NCBI RefSeq assembly: GCF_003931855.1
Contig: NZ_CP034248.1
Span: 372,001 to 436,000, forward strand
Direction of reading: 5' to 3'
Source of the DNA: Paenibacillus lentus
GTDB taxonomy: Bacteria; Bacillota; Bacilli; Paenibacillales; Paenibacillaceae
Length of the DNA stretch: 64,000 nucleotides
Below are positions 1 to 8,394 of this stretch, in pieces. The notes below the pieces were generated by a model. The model had not been told where the DNA came from. It did not search any database and saw only the letters and a list, made by a program, of their open reading frames with translations. Within the stretch, counting starts at the first letter, position 1. Every line of letters starts with the position of its first letter. A program made the translations under genes and the position numbers.

Positions 1-1
1 T

Positions 2-637
2 ATGGTGTGCTTATATACAGACAAGACCCGGGAAGAGAACCTGGAGATCATCAAAGAACAGCAGTATACCCGCTTTCCTGTTGTCGAGGGACATAAGGAT
101 AATATTGTAGGGATCATCAATACGAAGCAATTTTTCCTATCGTACGAGGATAATCCGAATCTGGAGATTTCCTCGATTCTGCAGCCGGTTATGGCGGTAG
201 CCGAGGTAACACCGGTGAATGAGCTGTTAAAAAGAATGCAGCATGAAGGTACCCATATCGCGATATTAATCGATGAATACGGCGGCACGGCCGGGCTGAT
301 CACCATTGAGGATATCCTCGAGGAAATCGTAGGTGAAATCCGGGACGAATTCGACAAGGAAGAAGAACAGCCTATCATCCATCTGGATGAACACCACGTG
401 ATCGTCGACGGCAAAGTAACGATTAATCAGATTAACGACATCATGCTGACCGAGCTAAACACCGAGGATGTCGATACGATCGGCGGATGGCTGTACGGCA
501 TGAATCCGGAAATGAATGAAGACGAGACGTTCGAGCACCAGGGCCTTATTTTTAAGCTGCTGGAGAAAGAACCGCATCGCTTCAGAAAACTTGAGATTAT
601 TAAACAAGCCGTAGAGACTGAAGAAGCAATTGAATAG
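2..637 (+). CDS. CNNM/CorC (HlyC-type) transporter family protein, C-terminal part
   Basis: This is the 3' part of a gene whose beginning lies left of the window; the first Met (in MVCLY) is probably internal, in the CBS-domain start usually seen after an 'MVPR' motif. It contains the end of a CBS pair (FPVVEG, then IAILIDEYGGTAGLITIEDILEEI, a hallmark of the second CBS of this family) followed by the CorC/HlyC C-terminal domain (about residues 125-205). The N-terminal DUF21 membrane domain is missing from view. Family members are membrane proteins linked to magnesium or cobalt efflux and are often annotated as hemolysins. The gene ends at a strong hairpin terminator. The family call is firm; the transported ion is not known. 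Confidence 0.85.
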   Translation: MVCLYTDKTREENLEIIKEQQYTRFPVVEGHKDNIVGIINTKQFFLSYEDNPNLEISSILQPVMAVAEVTPVNELLKRMQHEGTHIAILIDEYGGTAGLITIEDILEEIVGEIRDEFDKEEEQPIIHLDEHHVIVDGKVTINQINDIMLTELNTEDVDTIGGWLYGMNPEMNEDETFEHQGLIFKLLEKEPHRFRKLEIIKQAVETEEAIE

Positions 638-648
638 ATAGAATGCAA

Positions 649-700
649 AAGAACCTCAACCACCGGGATGTACTCCCTGGGTTGAGGTTCTTCATTATTT
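649..700. terminator. Rho-independent terminator, probably bidirectional
   Basis: Perfect 13-bp arms AAGAACCTCAACC (649-661) and GGTTGAGGTTCTT (680-692), with a T-rich stretch after it and an A-rich stretch before it. It lies just after the CNNM/CorC gene and also ends the minus-strand nitroreductase remnant side. Confidence 0.85.
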
Positions 701-741
701 CTTAAATTTATCCTAACGAGGAATCTGGTAACTTCCTTGGT

Positions 742-1013
742 CTATTCTTCTTCGCCGATCCAAACCGTCTTACTGTGGAAATCTTCTCTTTTCCCCTGAA
801 GCTCGTCCACATCCGGAACACCGAGATAAATGAACCCCAGCATCTTGTCCTGCGAACGAAGTTCAAAAGCTTCATTCATGATAGGATGATAACACGGCTC
901 GCCCGTTCTCCATACCGCACCAAGTCCCAAACGATGTATTGCCAGCAACATGTTCTGTATCGCCGCAAATACAGCGCCGTAATAATTCCAATTGCCACTT
1001 GCTGCTGCAAATA
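742..1013 (-). pseudogene. Nitroreductase family protein, C-terminal remnant
   Basis: The minus-strand frame ending at 742 reads YYGAVFAAIQNMLLAIH, then GLGAVWRTGE and GFIYLGVP. These are the conserved C-terminal half of the YdjA-type nitroreductase family (FMN-dependent NAD(P)H oxidoreductases). Only about 90 of the usual 180-190 residues remain. Upstream in this frame a TGA appears near 1027-1032, and the N-terminal FMN-binding half is absent. The coding frame runs straight into a different gene for a small membrane protein. The junction lies near 1005-1015. I infer a deletion that fused two neighbours out of frame, so this fragment is not expected to make an enzyme. Confidence 0.75.
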
Positions 1014-1169
1014 CTCTACAGAGGCATACTCATTTATGATGTCGGGCACATAATTTCTAGTCAGCCATAGCCCCTGAACAACCTGAAAGCCCAACACGAC
1101 AACAATGATAGCAATGGGAAACATAATAGATTCAATCAATACTCGCTTGTTAAGCTTGTTTTGTTTCAT
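876..1169 (-). pseudogene. Small one-span membrane protein with its 3' end replaced
   Basis: It starts with a good ribosome site (AGGAG, 5 nt before ATG at 1169). The first 50-55 residues look genuine: a basic start (MKQNKLNKR), one hydrophobic span (about residues 11-32, FPIAIIVVVLGFQVVQGLW) and a polar stretch up to ASVEYLQQQ. From about residue 55 on, the frame is the out-of-frame reading of the nitroreductase remnant, rich in Arg, Cys and Trp, and is not a natural continuation. I do not recognise the family of the N-terminal part. Either the protein is made with a junk tail or the locus is dead. Confidence 0.5.
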
Positions 1170-1211
1170 GTTAACTCCTGAATTTCTATTTTAAAAAACT
1201 CTCCCTCAACC

Positions 1212-2063
1212 TTACAGCCGAAGGAAGCTACTGCTCTTCACATACACGAACCGTTCGCCGCGGGCCATGACATGGCACTTCTGCTCAGGAAAGTGCTCAT
1301 AAAGATAGTCCACAAAATGGCCCGGCTTCTCAGCATTCCCCGCAAATACGTCATAATGCAACGGAATGACCGTCTCCGCGCCGATTCTCACCGCGAACTC
1401 GGCCGCTTCCCTATAATTCATATTGCCAACAATCCCGCGCTCCCGGCGAAAATAATCAGCCCCATTAATCGGGAGCAGAGCAACATCAGGCTGAATGGCG
1501 CTCATTTGCTCAACTAATTCCGGGAAAAGCACCGTATCTCCCGCATGATATAGCGTAACCCCATTCAACTGGATAACATAGCCCACATAGCGAGGCTTCC
1601 CCTTCGTATCCTTATCCAACTGCTCATGGGCCGCTGGGATCGTTGTAATTTTAACTTTAGAGAACAGCTCGGCCTCTTGGCTGTCATCCGCCTCTAAAAT
1701 TTGCGAGTCATGGATGCCCATCTCGATCAAATCCGGTTTGCAGCAAGCGGGAGCCATGATGAGCGCCTCCTTGTTTTGCTGGTGTAAAATAGGCAACGTC
1801 CCCGCATCCATATGATCTACATGCTCATGAGTAATCAGACACAGATCCGCCCCATTAATATCTTCAGGGGTAATCGGCGCAGGATAAGTACGGGGGAGAT
1901 CCAGGTGATCCGATACATAAGGATCCACGTACACCGTTACTCCATCTCCCTTTATAATTACGCTCTCCTGACCTAGAAACCAAATCGCCAGCGTCCCGAA
2001 GGGAACCTCGGTGCGGTTCACCTCTTGGATCAAGTCCGCCCCTCGTCTGTGATGCTTAGCCAT
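1212..2063 (-). CDS. UlaG-like metallo-beta-lactamase-fold hydrolase
   Basis: About 283 residues. The ATG at 2063 is chosen because AGGAGG lies 7 nt upstream (2071-2076); a longer reading with 11 more residues has no such site. The metal site motif HEHVDHMD is at about residues 79-86, and further ligands fit TIPAAHE and VTLYHAGDTVL. This matches the UlaG (L-ascorbate-6-phosphate lactonase) branch of the metallo-beta-lactamase fold, usually cytoplasmic and manganese or zinc dependent. There are no ascorbate PTS genes nearby, so the substrate is unknown. It stands alone between the nitroreductase debris and a GNAT gene read in the same direction. Confidence 0.85.
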   Translation of the reverse strand: MAKHHRRGADLIQEVNRTEVPFGTLAIWFLGQESVIIKGDGVTVYVDPYVSDHLDLPRTYPAPITPEDINGADLCLITHEHVDHMDAGTLPILHQQNKEALIMAPACCKPDLIEMGIHDSQILEADDSQEAELFSKVKITTIPAAHEQLDKDTKGKPRYVGYVIQLNGVTLYHAGDTVLFPELVEQMSAIQPDVALLPINGADYFRRERGIVGNMNYREAAEFAVRIGAETVIPLHYDVFAGNAEKPGHFVDYLYEHFPEQKCHVMARGERFVYVKSSSFLRL

Positions 2064-2149
2064 GATTAGCCCTCCTGTCGCTTTAAATATCCTCAATTAT
2101 CTATGGCATCTTCGTTCATCTTCTCCATTATTCCATATAACGTCTTAAT

Positions 2150-2560
2150 TCATCGGGGAGCTCTTCTCATCAATCTATCACGATCCCGTACAAAATGAAA
2201 TTGCTCGTAGAGCTCATGAGCGTCGCGGGTACCTAGCAGACCCGTCAGTTTGCGAAACCTCTCAGACTCGGTAATAGTCTCAACTAAATATTTACCAAGC
2301 CCTAGCCCCCTGTAATTCTCATCGATAAACACATCACACAGCCAATACATCGTGGCATCGTCCGTCACTACACGGGCAAACCCCACCTGCTTCTTGTCTT
2401 TATATATGCCAAAACAAACCGACTCTTCGATAGACTTCTCTATTTTTTCTTCTGATCGCTGATTTGCCCAATAACTTCTGGCTAGATACCCCTTGACCTT
2501 ATCTAAGTCCAGCCGTTCTTTATCGTCAGAAATTAAATATTCATTATAGTAAATTTCCAT
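2150..2560 (-). CDS. GNAT family N-acetyltransferase
   Basis: 136 residues, close to the usual GNAT length. The core shows beta4/motif A: YWLCDVFIDENYRGLGLGKYLVE, with the acetyl-CoA pyrophosphate-binding signature R-G-L-G-L-G at about residues 84-89. A C-terminal YEQFHFVRDRDRLM segment matches the 'YxxxGF' strand of small, stand-alone acetyltransferases. A GGGAGGGG ribosome site sits just before the ATG. The next gene upstream (an SDR) ends 30 bp away in the same direction, so both may share a transcript. Substrate unknown. Confidence 0.85.
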   Translation of the reverse strand: MEIYYNEYLISDDKERLDLDKVKGYLARSYWANQRSEEKIEKSIEESVCFGIYKDKKQVGFARVVTDDATMYWLCDVFIDENYRGLGLGKYLVETITESERFRKLTGLLGTRDAHELYEQFHFVRDRDRLMRRAPR

Positions 2561-2590
2561 GGCCCTCCCCTCCCTTGAATCCCCAGGCTC

Positions 2591-3337
2591 TCAGCGCCGA
2601 TATTCTGCGTAATTGACAAGCCTGCCAGGAGCAATTTCATCCTCGATTATTCTCAGCAGATGCCTTCCAAGCTCCTCGGTAGATTGAATTTGCCCTGATT
2701 CGTGTGCTTGTTTGAAAAGCTTGGCCATCCCGAATTCCTGCTCATCCTTGCCCCGAGCAGCCGCCTGCAGCTCTGTCTCAACCATTCCTGGGTCTACCGC
2801 TATAATCTCTACAGGTTTAGACTGGCTTGATTGCTCTAACCCGATACATTCAGTGAACATATTGATTCCAGCCTTAGCCGTGCAATATACACTCATGCCA
2901 GGTGCGGGATGCGTTCCTGAACCCGAGCTAATATTCATAACTTTCCTTCTGATGTCTATGTGCTCAGTATGGCGAATAAAACTGGAGGTTAATATCATCG
3001 GGGCCATTAAGCTGACTTGCAAATGTTGCTGGATTTCCACAGGGGTGCAGCGCTCAATCGGTTTTAACGGTTCGAGCACAGCTGCATTATTAACTAGGCA
3101 AATTATTTCGGAGTCGTTAATATTTACTCCATTAACTATCTCTTCAATTAGGGAATCGATCGCCTTGATCTCGCTTAAATCAAAGGTTCGATGAGTGTAG
3201 TTTCTATAGCTGCGTAAAGCTTCCGAGCTTCCACGAGCGATGCCATATACATAGTGTCCCCGATCCAGCAGCCTGCTCGCCAACTGCTCGCCGATTCCCT
3301 TCGATGTTCCGGTAATGATGAAATTGCCTCTCTCCAT
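2591..3337 (-). CDS. Short-chain dehydrogenase/reductase, YueD-like (benzil reductase type)
   Basis: 248 residues, a typical SDR. The NAD(P)-binding glycine motif TGTSKGIG is at residues 9-16, the NNAA motif is present (VNNAAVLEP), and the catalytic Ser-Tyr-Lys is seen as NISSGSG followed by YCTAK. The overall pattern (IITGTSKGIGEQLA, LVNNAAVLEPLKPIE) resembles B. subtilis YueD, described as an (S)-benzoin-forming benzil reductase of the sepiapterin reductase group. The ATG has GGAGG 8 nt upstream. The physiological substrate cannot be read from sequence. Probably co-transcribed with the GNAT gene that follows it. Confidence 0.85.
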   Translation of the reverse strand: MERGNFIITGTSKGIGEQLASRLLDRGHYVYGIARGSSEALRSYRNYTHRTFDLSEIKAIDSLIEEIVNGVNINDSEIICLVNNAAVLEPLKPIERCTPVEIQQHLQVSLMAPMILTSSFIRHTEHIDIRRKVMNISSGSGTHPAPGMSVYCTAKAGINMFTECIGLEQSSQSKPVEIIAVDPGMVETELQAAARGKDEQEFGMAKLFKQAHESGQIQSTEELGRHLLRIIEDEIAPGRLVNYAEYRR

Positions 3338-3464
3338 AAAAGTACCTCCGTCCTATTAACTTTGTAGTGTAATCATTATAAACTGCGCTTTACGAATCTG
3401 ACATTAAGTTCCCTGCCATGCAGCTCAATCTTAATAATCGTTAATCCATGTAAGCAACTGGTAA

Positions 3465-4079
3465 TTATACCAATCGGGCAATGATGCGTGCTGGGGATGA
3501 GTCGGATTTGATATGTAGCGGAAGGGCAATGATCTCAAACGATTTTACATTCACTAGCAGCTCCAGGTTGGTCAGATTTTCGGCGATGGGGATACGGTGC
3601 TCAAACAAGTATTTGTGGATATCAAACGGATGCTTATCGGGCGAAGGCGTATCCATGCCGATCATTTTTACCTGCTTTCTGACTAACAGCTCAGCAAAGT
3701 CCAGAGTCAACACAGGATAATCCGTGAAATACCTCTCTTCTCCAAAGCACCCGCTGTGCCCCGTGTACAATAGCACAATCTGACCAGGCTTGATTGCACG
3801 CTCATACTCTTCCCTGTAATGAATTGTTGATTGTCCCGTTACGTCCAGTAGACACCCTTCACCGATAAAGTTATCCAGCGGTAGTTCATTAAGATATACG
3901 TTCGAATCGGTCAAATGCATAGGGCCATCGATATGAGTACCTGCGTGCATATTGATCGATAATTGGTGATTGTTGTAGTGATCTTTTTCGAAGCGCTTCG
4001 AGTGAAGCAATACTGTCTCTTCATCGCCTGGAAACACAGGCATCGCATTCTCGATAAGGTGAGATAGATCGATGATCAT
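3465..4079 (-). CDS. Cyclase family protein (KynB-like amidohydrolase)
   Basis: 204 residues. The signature HAGTHIDGPMH (about residues 46-56) is the metal-binding motif of the cyclase/arylformamidase family (PF04199), and IIDLSHLIENAMPVFPGD at the start is typical. Members hydrolyse N-formylkynurenine (KynB), isatin or related cyclic amides; no kynurenine genes are nearby, so the substrate is open. The start ATG overlaps the stop of the upstream GNAT gene by 4 bp (ATGA), which indicates translational coupling and a shared transcript. Confidence 0.85.
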   Translation of the reverse strand: MIIDLSHLIENAMPVFPGDEETVLLHSKRFEKDHYNNHQLSINMHAGTHIDGPMHLTDSNVYLNELPLDNFIGEGCLLDVTGQSTIHYREEYERAIKPGQIVLLYTGHSGCFGEERYFTDYPVLTLDFAELLVRKQVKMIGMDTPSPDKHPFDIHKYLFEHRIPIAENLTNLELLVNVKSFEIIALPLHIKSDSSPARIIARLV

Positions 4080-4531
4080 TTTGATTCAGCCCCAATCCCT
4101 TTATCTAAAAAAATAATTCTGCTGATTTCATCAAAGCCATTTTTGCGGTAAAAACCCTCTGCGGGGATTCCCCGGTTCGTCAGCAGCACCATGTTCTCGA
4201 CCCCTTTACGGGCTAATGTACTTTCTAAATACTTAAGCATAGCCGAGCCAATTCCAGATTGCTGAATGCTTCTGTCCACGCACATTTCATTGATCCAAAA
4301 CTCATCTCCACTCCACCATTGCCGGCGGCAGCCAAACATCAAGCCCACCAGATTATTCCTATTATCCTCTGCAACAATCCCGATAAATCCAGGCGTTTCC
4401 GTGAAATCCTTCAGATAAATTCTCGCCTTCTCCGCAGACCATCTGTCGTTCCATGGCTCTTGGTTGAACACCTCGATAAACAGAGCCACACATGACTCCA
4501 AATCCCTTAAACGGAATTCCCGTATATCCAT
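4076..4531 (-). CDS. GNAT family N-acetyltransferase
   Basis: About 151 residues from the ATG at 4531 (MDIREFRLRD); GAAGGGAG lies about 10 nt upstream, whereas a further in-frame ATG 14 codons earlier sits in a palindromic repeat and is less likely. The acetyl-CoA-binding motif is INEMCVDRSIQQSGIGSAML, where Q-Q-S-G-I-G replaces the usual Q/RxxGxG/A. The C-terminal AEGFYRKNGFDE strand is also typical. It overlaps the following cyclase gene by 4 bp (ATGA). The two may act on the same small molecule, but this is inference. Confidence 0.85.
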   Translation of the reverse strand: MDIREFRLRDLESCVALFIEVFNQEPWNDRWSAEKARIYLKDFTETPGFIGIVAEDNRNNLVGLMFGCRRQWWSGDEFWINEMCVDRSIQQSGIGSAMLKYLESTLARKGVENMVLLTNRGIPAEGFYRKNGFDEISRIIFLDKGIGAESK

Positions 4532-4566
4532 ATGTCTCGATCTCCCTTCACTTCCAAGCTTCCAAG

Positions 4567-4590
4567 CTTTCAAGCTTTTAAGCTTGAAAG
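4567..4590. repeat. Perfect 11-bp inverted repeat upstream of the GNAT gene
   Basis: CTTTCAAGCTT (4567-4577), two T residues, then AAGCTTGAAAG (4580-4590). A shorter direct repeat of CCAAGCTT precedes it (4551-4569). It lies 36 bp before the start of the GNAT gene and could be an operator or a leader hairpin. No T-tract follows, so it is not a clear terminator. Confidence 0.6.
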
Positions 4591-4745
4591 CAGCTTCGCA
4601 GCTCGGCTACTCACGAATAACGGCACTGTCGTGAAGGCGCTCTAATAGAGGTAGAAATCCGTGAACAAGGGAGAATGCTTCGTTTCTCCAGAACATGCCA
4701 CAATCTGCTCAGACAATGCCGCTCCTTATATGTAGTATATAAACA

Positions 4746-4777
4746 GACGAACCTGACAGCTACCTGCCAGGTTTGTC
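4746..4777 (-). terminator. Terminator of the MacAB-like efflux operon
   Basis: Arms GACGAACCTG (4746-4755) and CAGGTTTGTC (4768-4777), complementary with one G-T pair. Read on the minus strand it lies about 28 bp after the HlyD-type gene and is followed by TGTTTATAT. Confidence 0.65.
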
Positions 4778-4804
4778 CGAAATAAATGAAGCGCTGCCCG
4801 GAAC

Positions 4805-5887
4805 TTATTGCAAGACGACCGTATCGCCTTCCTTCAAACCTTCCAGCACCTCAGTTTTATCAATCGTCTCCAGGCCTATCTTGATATCTCTACGCTCGTA
4901 TTGACCTGCCCCTTTATCCAGCATGACATAAGCAGAGGTCTCATCGCGCATGACAGCGATCGACGGAAGAACCAATACATTTTCCTTACGGTTAGTCTCG
5001 ATATCACCGGTGAGCGATAGCCCGGCAATCAGATACTCGCTTGGTTCAAGAGAGATGGTGACCTCGAATTGCGCTGCTTTATTCATGCTGTCCTCGTCGG
5101 TTCCCGTCTTGGCAAATTTGGAGACATGCTTCACAGTTCCGCTCAGCGGTACATCCTTCATCGCGCTCATTGTCACTTTCACATTCATATCCGGCTTGAT
5201 CCGGAATACATCCTGCTCCCCGACGAGGGCAGTAAATTGCAGCTTGTTCAGATCGACAATCTTGCCAACATATTGATTGTCGCTAAGCGTCTGCGCCTTC
5301 TTCGCTGCCGAATCGAACAGGAAAATGCCCGCAGCCGGAGCGCGGAATTCGGAATCCTGCAGCTTCAGCTTTTTCTGCTCCAGCTCCTGACGCTGAATCG
5401 ATTTGCGCACATCCTCCAGCTCCTTCGACAGCCGCTCACTCTCCCGGTTGACGAGCAATTTTTTGCGGTTCTCTTCGGTTAGTTCGCCTCCTACTGTCTC
5501 CATGTCGAACTCTGCGACAAAAGACTGCAGCGTGGTTTCCAGCTCGGCTTTGCGAAGCTCCGCTTCTTCCCGTGTAATCTGGTTCTGCAGCTCGGTCTGA
5601 TCCAGCCTGAACAGCACATCGTCTTTATTGACCTGCTGACCGTCCTCGATCTTCCACTCCGTTACTTTGGAGCTGAACGGAGCATAGACCGATGTCTCCT
5701 GCTCATACAGAGATTTTCCCTTGACCCGTATCGTGTGAACCAGCGTCTCTTTCGTTACCTGGAATGTAATAGCCTGAGAATCCATTCCCGGATCAGCGAC
5801 CTGGGCAGGCTTCGACATGGAATACAGCAAGTAACTGATTCCGGCAAGAATGATAGCGATAATAATCCATTTTATTTTTTTCTTCAC
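4805..5887 (-). CDS. HlyD/MacA-type membrane fusion protein (efflux adaptor)
   Basis: 360 residues with a GTG start at 5887. A single N-terminal anchor (about residues 5-24, IKWIIIAIILAGISYLLYSM) follows Lys residues. The lipoyl/barrel-sandwich half motif (VTEWKIEDGQQVNKDDVLFRLD) precedes a coiled-coil hairpin of about 100 residues rich in Glu, Leu and Lys (ELEDVRKSIQRQELEQKKLKL), then a beta-barrel (VKVTMSAMKDVPLSGTV) and a membrane-proximal end (GLKEGDTVVLQ). It is the adaptor of the ABC exporter encoded just upstream, 137 bp from the permease, in the same direction. In Gram-positives such sets export peptides or antibiotics; the cargo is unknown. Confidence 0.9.
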   Translation of the reverse strand: MKKKIKWIIIAIILAGISYLLYSMSKPAQVADPGMDSQAITFQVTKETLVHTIRVKGKSLYEQETSVYAPFSSKVTEWKIEDGQQVNKDDVLFRLDQTELQNQITREEAELRKAELETTLQSFVAEFDMETVGGELTEENRKKLLVNRESERLSKELEDVRKSIQRQELEQKKLKLQDSEFRAPAAGIFLFDSAAKKAQTLSDNQYVGKIVDLNKLQFTALVGEQDVFRIKPDMNVKVTMSAMKDVPLSGTVKHVSKFAKTGTDEDSMNKAAQFEVTISLEPSEYLIAGLSLTGDIETNRKENVLVLPSIAVMRDETSAYVMLDKGAGQYERRDIKIGLETIDKTEVLEGLKEGDTVVLQ

Positions 5888-6024
5888 TTTCCTGCTCTCC
5901 TTCTCTCATACCACTTAGAATTGGCAGCGGCGAGGCCGTATACGCCTCTATGTGCAGCCCCCGTGTCCCTCTGTTGCACCGTCTTGACGAGCATCCTATG
6001 CTATGCGGAACTGATATCGCATCT

Positions 6025-7386
6025 CTAATCCCGTTTGATTGCGGTTAAAGCATCTGTCCGCGATGCGCTGACCGCCGGATAAATGCCCGACATAATACCT
6101 GTCATGATCGCAAAGGCCAACCCGACCGGAATGGCTGTATACGGGATGAAAATCGATATATCCGACTCTCCCCTATTCAATGACAAAATGAGTGCGTTAA
6201 TTCCCCATACGATCCAGTAGGAAAACATAATGCCCAGCAGCCCGCCAAGGATGCCAAGCAAGGCCGCTTCAACAATGAACATATTGCGAATCTGGGACAG
6301 ATTCGACCCCAGCACCTTCATAATACCGATCTGTCGGCGGCGCTGATAGGTCGACATCGTCATGGCGACAATAATAGAGATCGAGGCGATGATCAAAATA
6401 AAGACACCCGCACCGATCGCAATCGCCTTGAACACGGCGAATTGCTCCTCCAGTTGCTCCTTTTGCAGCAGATTCGACTGTGTCGATACGGTAAGCCGCT
6501 GCAGCTGCTCCTCGACCTGCTTTACGTTCTGCTCCGCGTCCACCTTCACCTTAACTGAGTTGTATGTAATTGTGCTGCTTTGCACCGAGGAAGGTATCAG
6601 CTCTTTTCGCAGCTGCTCGGCCGTTTCGATCGAGATGTAAATCTTGCTGTCCTGGGCGATGGAAATATCACTGCGGCCCTTGGGCTTCTTCAGCACGCCA
6701 ACGACCTGCAAGGGAGTGCTCGTTAGCTGTTTGCCATTTTCGTCATACTTCACGAGCTGAATTTGCGTCTGGTACATGGCTGTCGGTATGACCATCATAT
6801 TGCGGTATTGCTCCTGCGACTCTCGATCATATCCTGAACGTTCCATTGTTTCATATAGTTTGTTTCTAGTCTCCTCGTCCATCAAGCCCATCGTGGCCCC
6901 GTAACTGAGCACAACTGAATTGATATCCACACTGTCGGCCTTGCCCTGCGCGAAGGTCTCTCCAAAGTCCTTAAGCCGGGTCAGATCCGTAGCGACCACT
7001 TCGACGTAGCCCTCCTTGCCGTCCGCTGTCGTCATTTCCAAATGATCGAATCTCTGATATGGTGCGACAGCCGTTACATGCTTCATATTGCGCATAACCT
7101 CGAGCTTCTGATCCGTCAGCAGCCCACGGTTATTCACCTCTTCGTTGAGCTGGTCGGGGTTGCCCTGGCCCGGCATAGCACCGGAATCGGGCATAACCGT
7201 AATCTCATCCATCTTTAGAAAGCTGTTCAACTGGGATTCGACGATCTGTTGCGTCGATTCGCCGATGCTCATCGCCAATATAATTGCAGCGCAGCCTATG
7301 GACAAACCAGCTGAGCACAGCATAGTCACGACTTTGCGTCGCCGTACCTGATCCCAAGACAGCCTTGTCAGATCGCTGATTCTCAA
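6025..7386 (-). CDS. MacB/FtsX-type ABC transporter permease
   Basis: 453 residues. It starts with TTG at 7386, overlapping the TGA of the ATPase gene (TTGA), so translation is coupled. One membrane span lies at about residues 20-40, a long extracellular MacB-type domain at about 45-310, then three spans near 325-350, 370-400 and 415-440 (FtsX domain, with [16 protein letters not shown] between). It ends [14 protein letters not shown], typical of this family. It should form a dimer with the ATPase and work with the HlyD-type adaptor as a MacAB-like machine that moves substrate from the outer leaflet. Confidence 0.9.
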   Translation of the reverse strand: MRISDLTRLSWDQVRRRKVVTMLCSAGLSIGCAAIILAMSIGESTQQIVESQLNSFLKMDEITVMPDSGAMPGQGNPDQLNEEVNNRGLLTDQKLEVMRNMKHVTAVAPYQRFDHLEMTTADGKEGYVEVVATDLTRLKDFGETFAQGKADSVDINSVVLSYGATMGLMDEETRNKLYETMERSGYDRESQEQYRNMMVIPTAMYQTQIQLVKYDENGKQLTSTPLQVVGVLKKPKGRSDISIAQDSKIYISIETAEQLRKELIPSSVQSSTITYNSVKVKVDAEQNVKQVEEQLQRLTVSTQSNLLQKEQLEEQFAVFKAIAIGAGVFILIIASISIIVAMTMSTYQRRRQIGIMKVLGSNLSQIRNMFIVEAALLGILGGLLGIMFSYWIVWGINALILSLNRGESDISIFIPYTAIPVGLAFAIMTGIMSGIYPAVSASRTDALTAIKRD

Positions 7387-8096
7387 GCTTGTACCTCCTC
7401 TGCTTCCACTTGCCGATCTACAGCCGGCTGTGATGTCTGGAGCTGTCCATCCCGCAGCGTAATAATATTCTGCGTTTGTTGCGCCACCTCGCGCTCATGC
7501 GTAACAATAATAAAGGTGGTGTTCATTGTCTGGTTGAGCTGCTTAAGAATCGCCAAAATTTCTTCCTCCGTCTTCGTATCCAGATTCCCGGTCGGCTCGT
7601 CAGCAAAGATGACCGAAGGCTCGGTTATCAGCGACCGGGCGATGCTGACCCGCTGCTGCTGTCCACCCGACAGCTGGGACGGGAACAGTTCGGCCTTGTC
7701 TGGAATGCCGACCTGCTCGAGCAACTGCAGCGCTTTTTGCTTCCGGACGGAGGGGCGGGTAGATTGAAAGACAAGCGGCATCTCGATATTTTCACGCACC
7801 GTCAAGTTCGGCAGTAGCTCATAAGCTTGAAATATAAAACCGATATGCTTGCGGCGGAACTCGGCCAGTTTGTTCTCGTTCATCTTCACAATGTTATGAT
7901 CGGCGATATAAATTTCACCTTCGGTCGGCTTCATCAGCCCTGCCATCAGATTGAGCAGGGTCGACTTTCCTGAGCCCGAGCTGCCCAGCAGCGCAATCAT
8001 CTCGCCCTTGCGGACATGAAAATTGATGTTCTGTAGAACAAGCGTGGTCTCGCCGCCATTTTTGAAAGCATGGGACAAGCCCTCTACACGAAGCAA
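7383..8096 (-). CDS. ABC transporter ATP-binding protein (MacB/LolD type)
   Basis: About 237 residues. I place the start at TTG 8096: AAGGAG (8105-8110) is 8 nt upstream, whereas the nearby in-frame GTG (8105) overlaps that ribosome site and is impossible on spacing. Walker [11 protein letters not shown]-loop [10 protein letters not shown], signature [15 protein letters not shown], Walker [13 protein letters not shown] and the H-loop VTHE are all intact, so the ATPase should be active. It is the first gene of the operon ATPase-permease-adaptor. A two-part inverted repeat at 8137-8175 lies in front of it. Confidence 0.93.
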   Translation of the reverse strand: MLRVEGLSHAFKNGGETTLVLQNINFHVRKGEMIALLGSSGSGKSTLLNLMAGLMKPTEGEIYIADHNIVKMNENKLAEFRRKHIGFIFQAYELLPNLTVRENIEMPLVFQSTRPSVRKQKALQLLEQVGIPDKAELFPSQLSGGQQQRVSIARSLITEPSVIFADEPTGNLDTKTEEEILAILKQLNQTMNTTFIIVTHEREVAQQTQNIITLRDGQLQTSQPAVDRQVEAEEVQA

Positions 8097-8136
8097 GTTC
8101 TCCACTCCTTTTTATATGAATCTCTCTCTCAAAAGT

Positions 8137-8175
8137 AAACGTCTAACGCCGCCCATGAACGGCGCAACTACGTTT
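8137..8175. promoter_or_regulatory. Two-part inverted repeat upstream of the efflux operon
   Basis: Outer arms AAACGT/ACGTTT (8137-8142, 8170-8175) and inner arms CGCCG/CGGCG (8147-8151, 8160-8164) are separated by unpaired bases. It lies about 40 bp before the ATPase start. It may be a leader hairpin or a regulator site; no regulator gene is adjacent. The remaining 8176-8394 holds nothing I can support. Confidence 0.4.
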
Positions 8176-8394
8176 CCCATAGAAATATAAGCCTTGTATA
8201 AGGATGAGCTTATAAATTCTTATACCTCAATAAATAGACGATGCATCCGGTGTCAGCCCCTGCATGTTATACGAAAAAAATTTCCGCAAGTTGCCAATTC
8301 AATTGCCCCACCGTCTATTTAACCAGAAAAAGGTATCCCGCGGGTCGACAAATATCACTTTGCCGTATCAGCGAGGGCGTATCTTCATAAGCTT

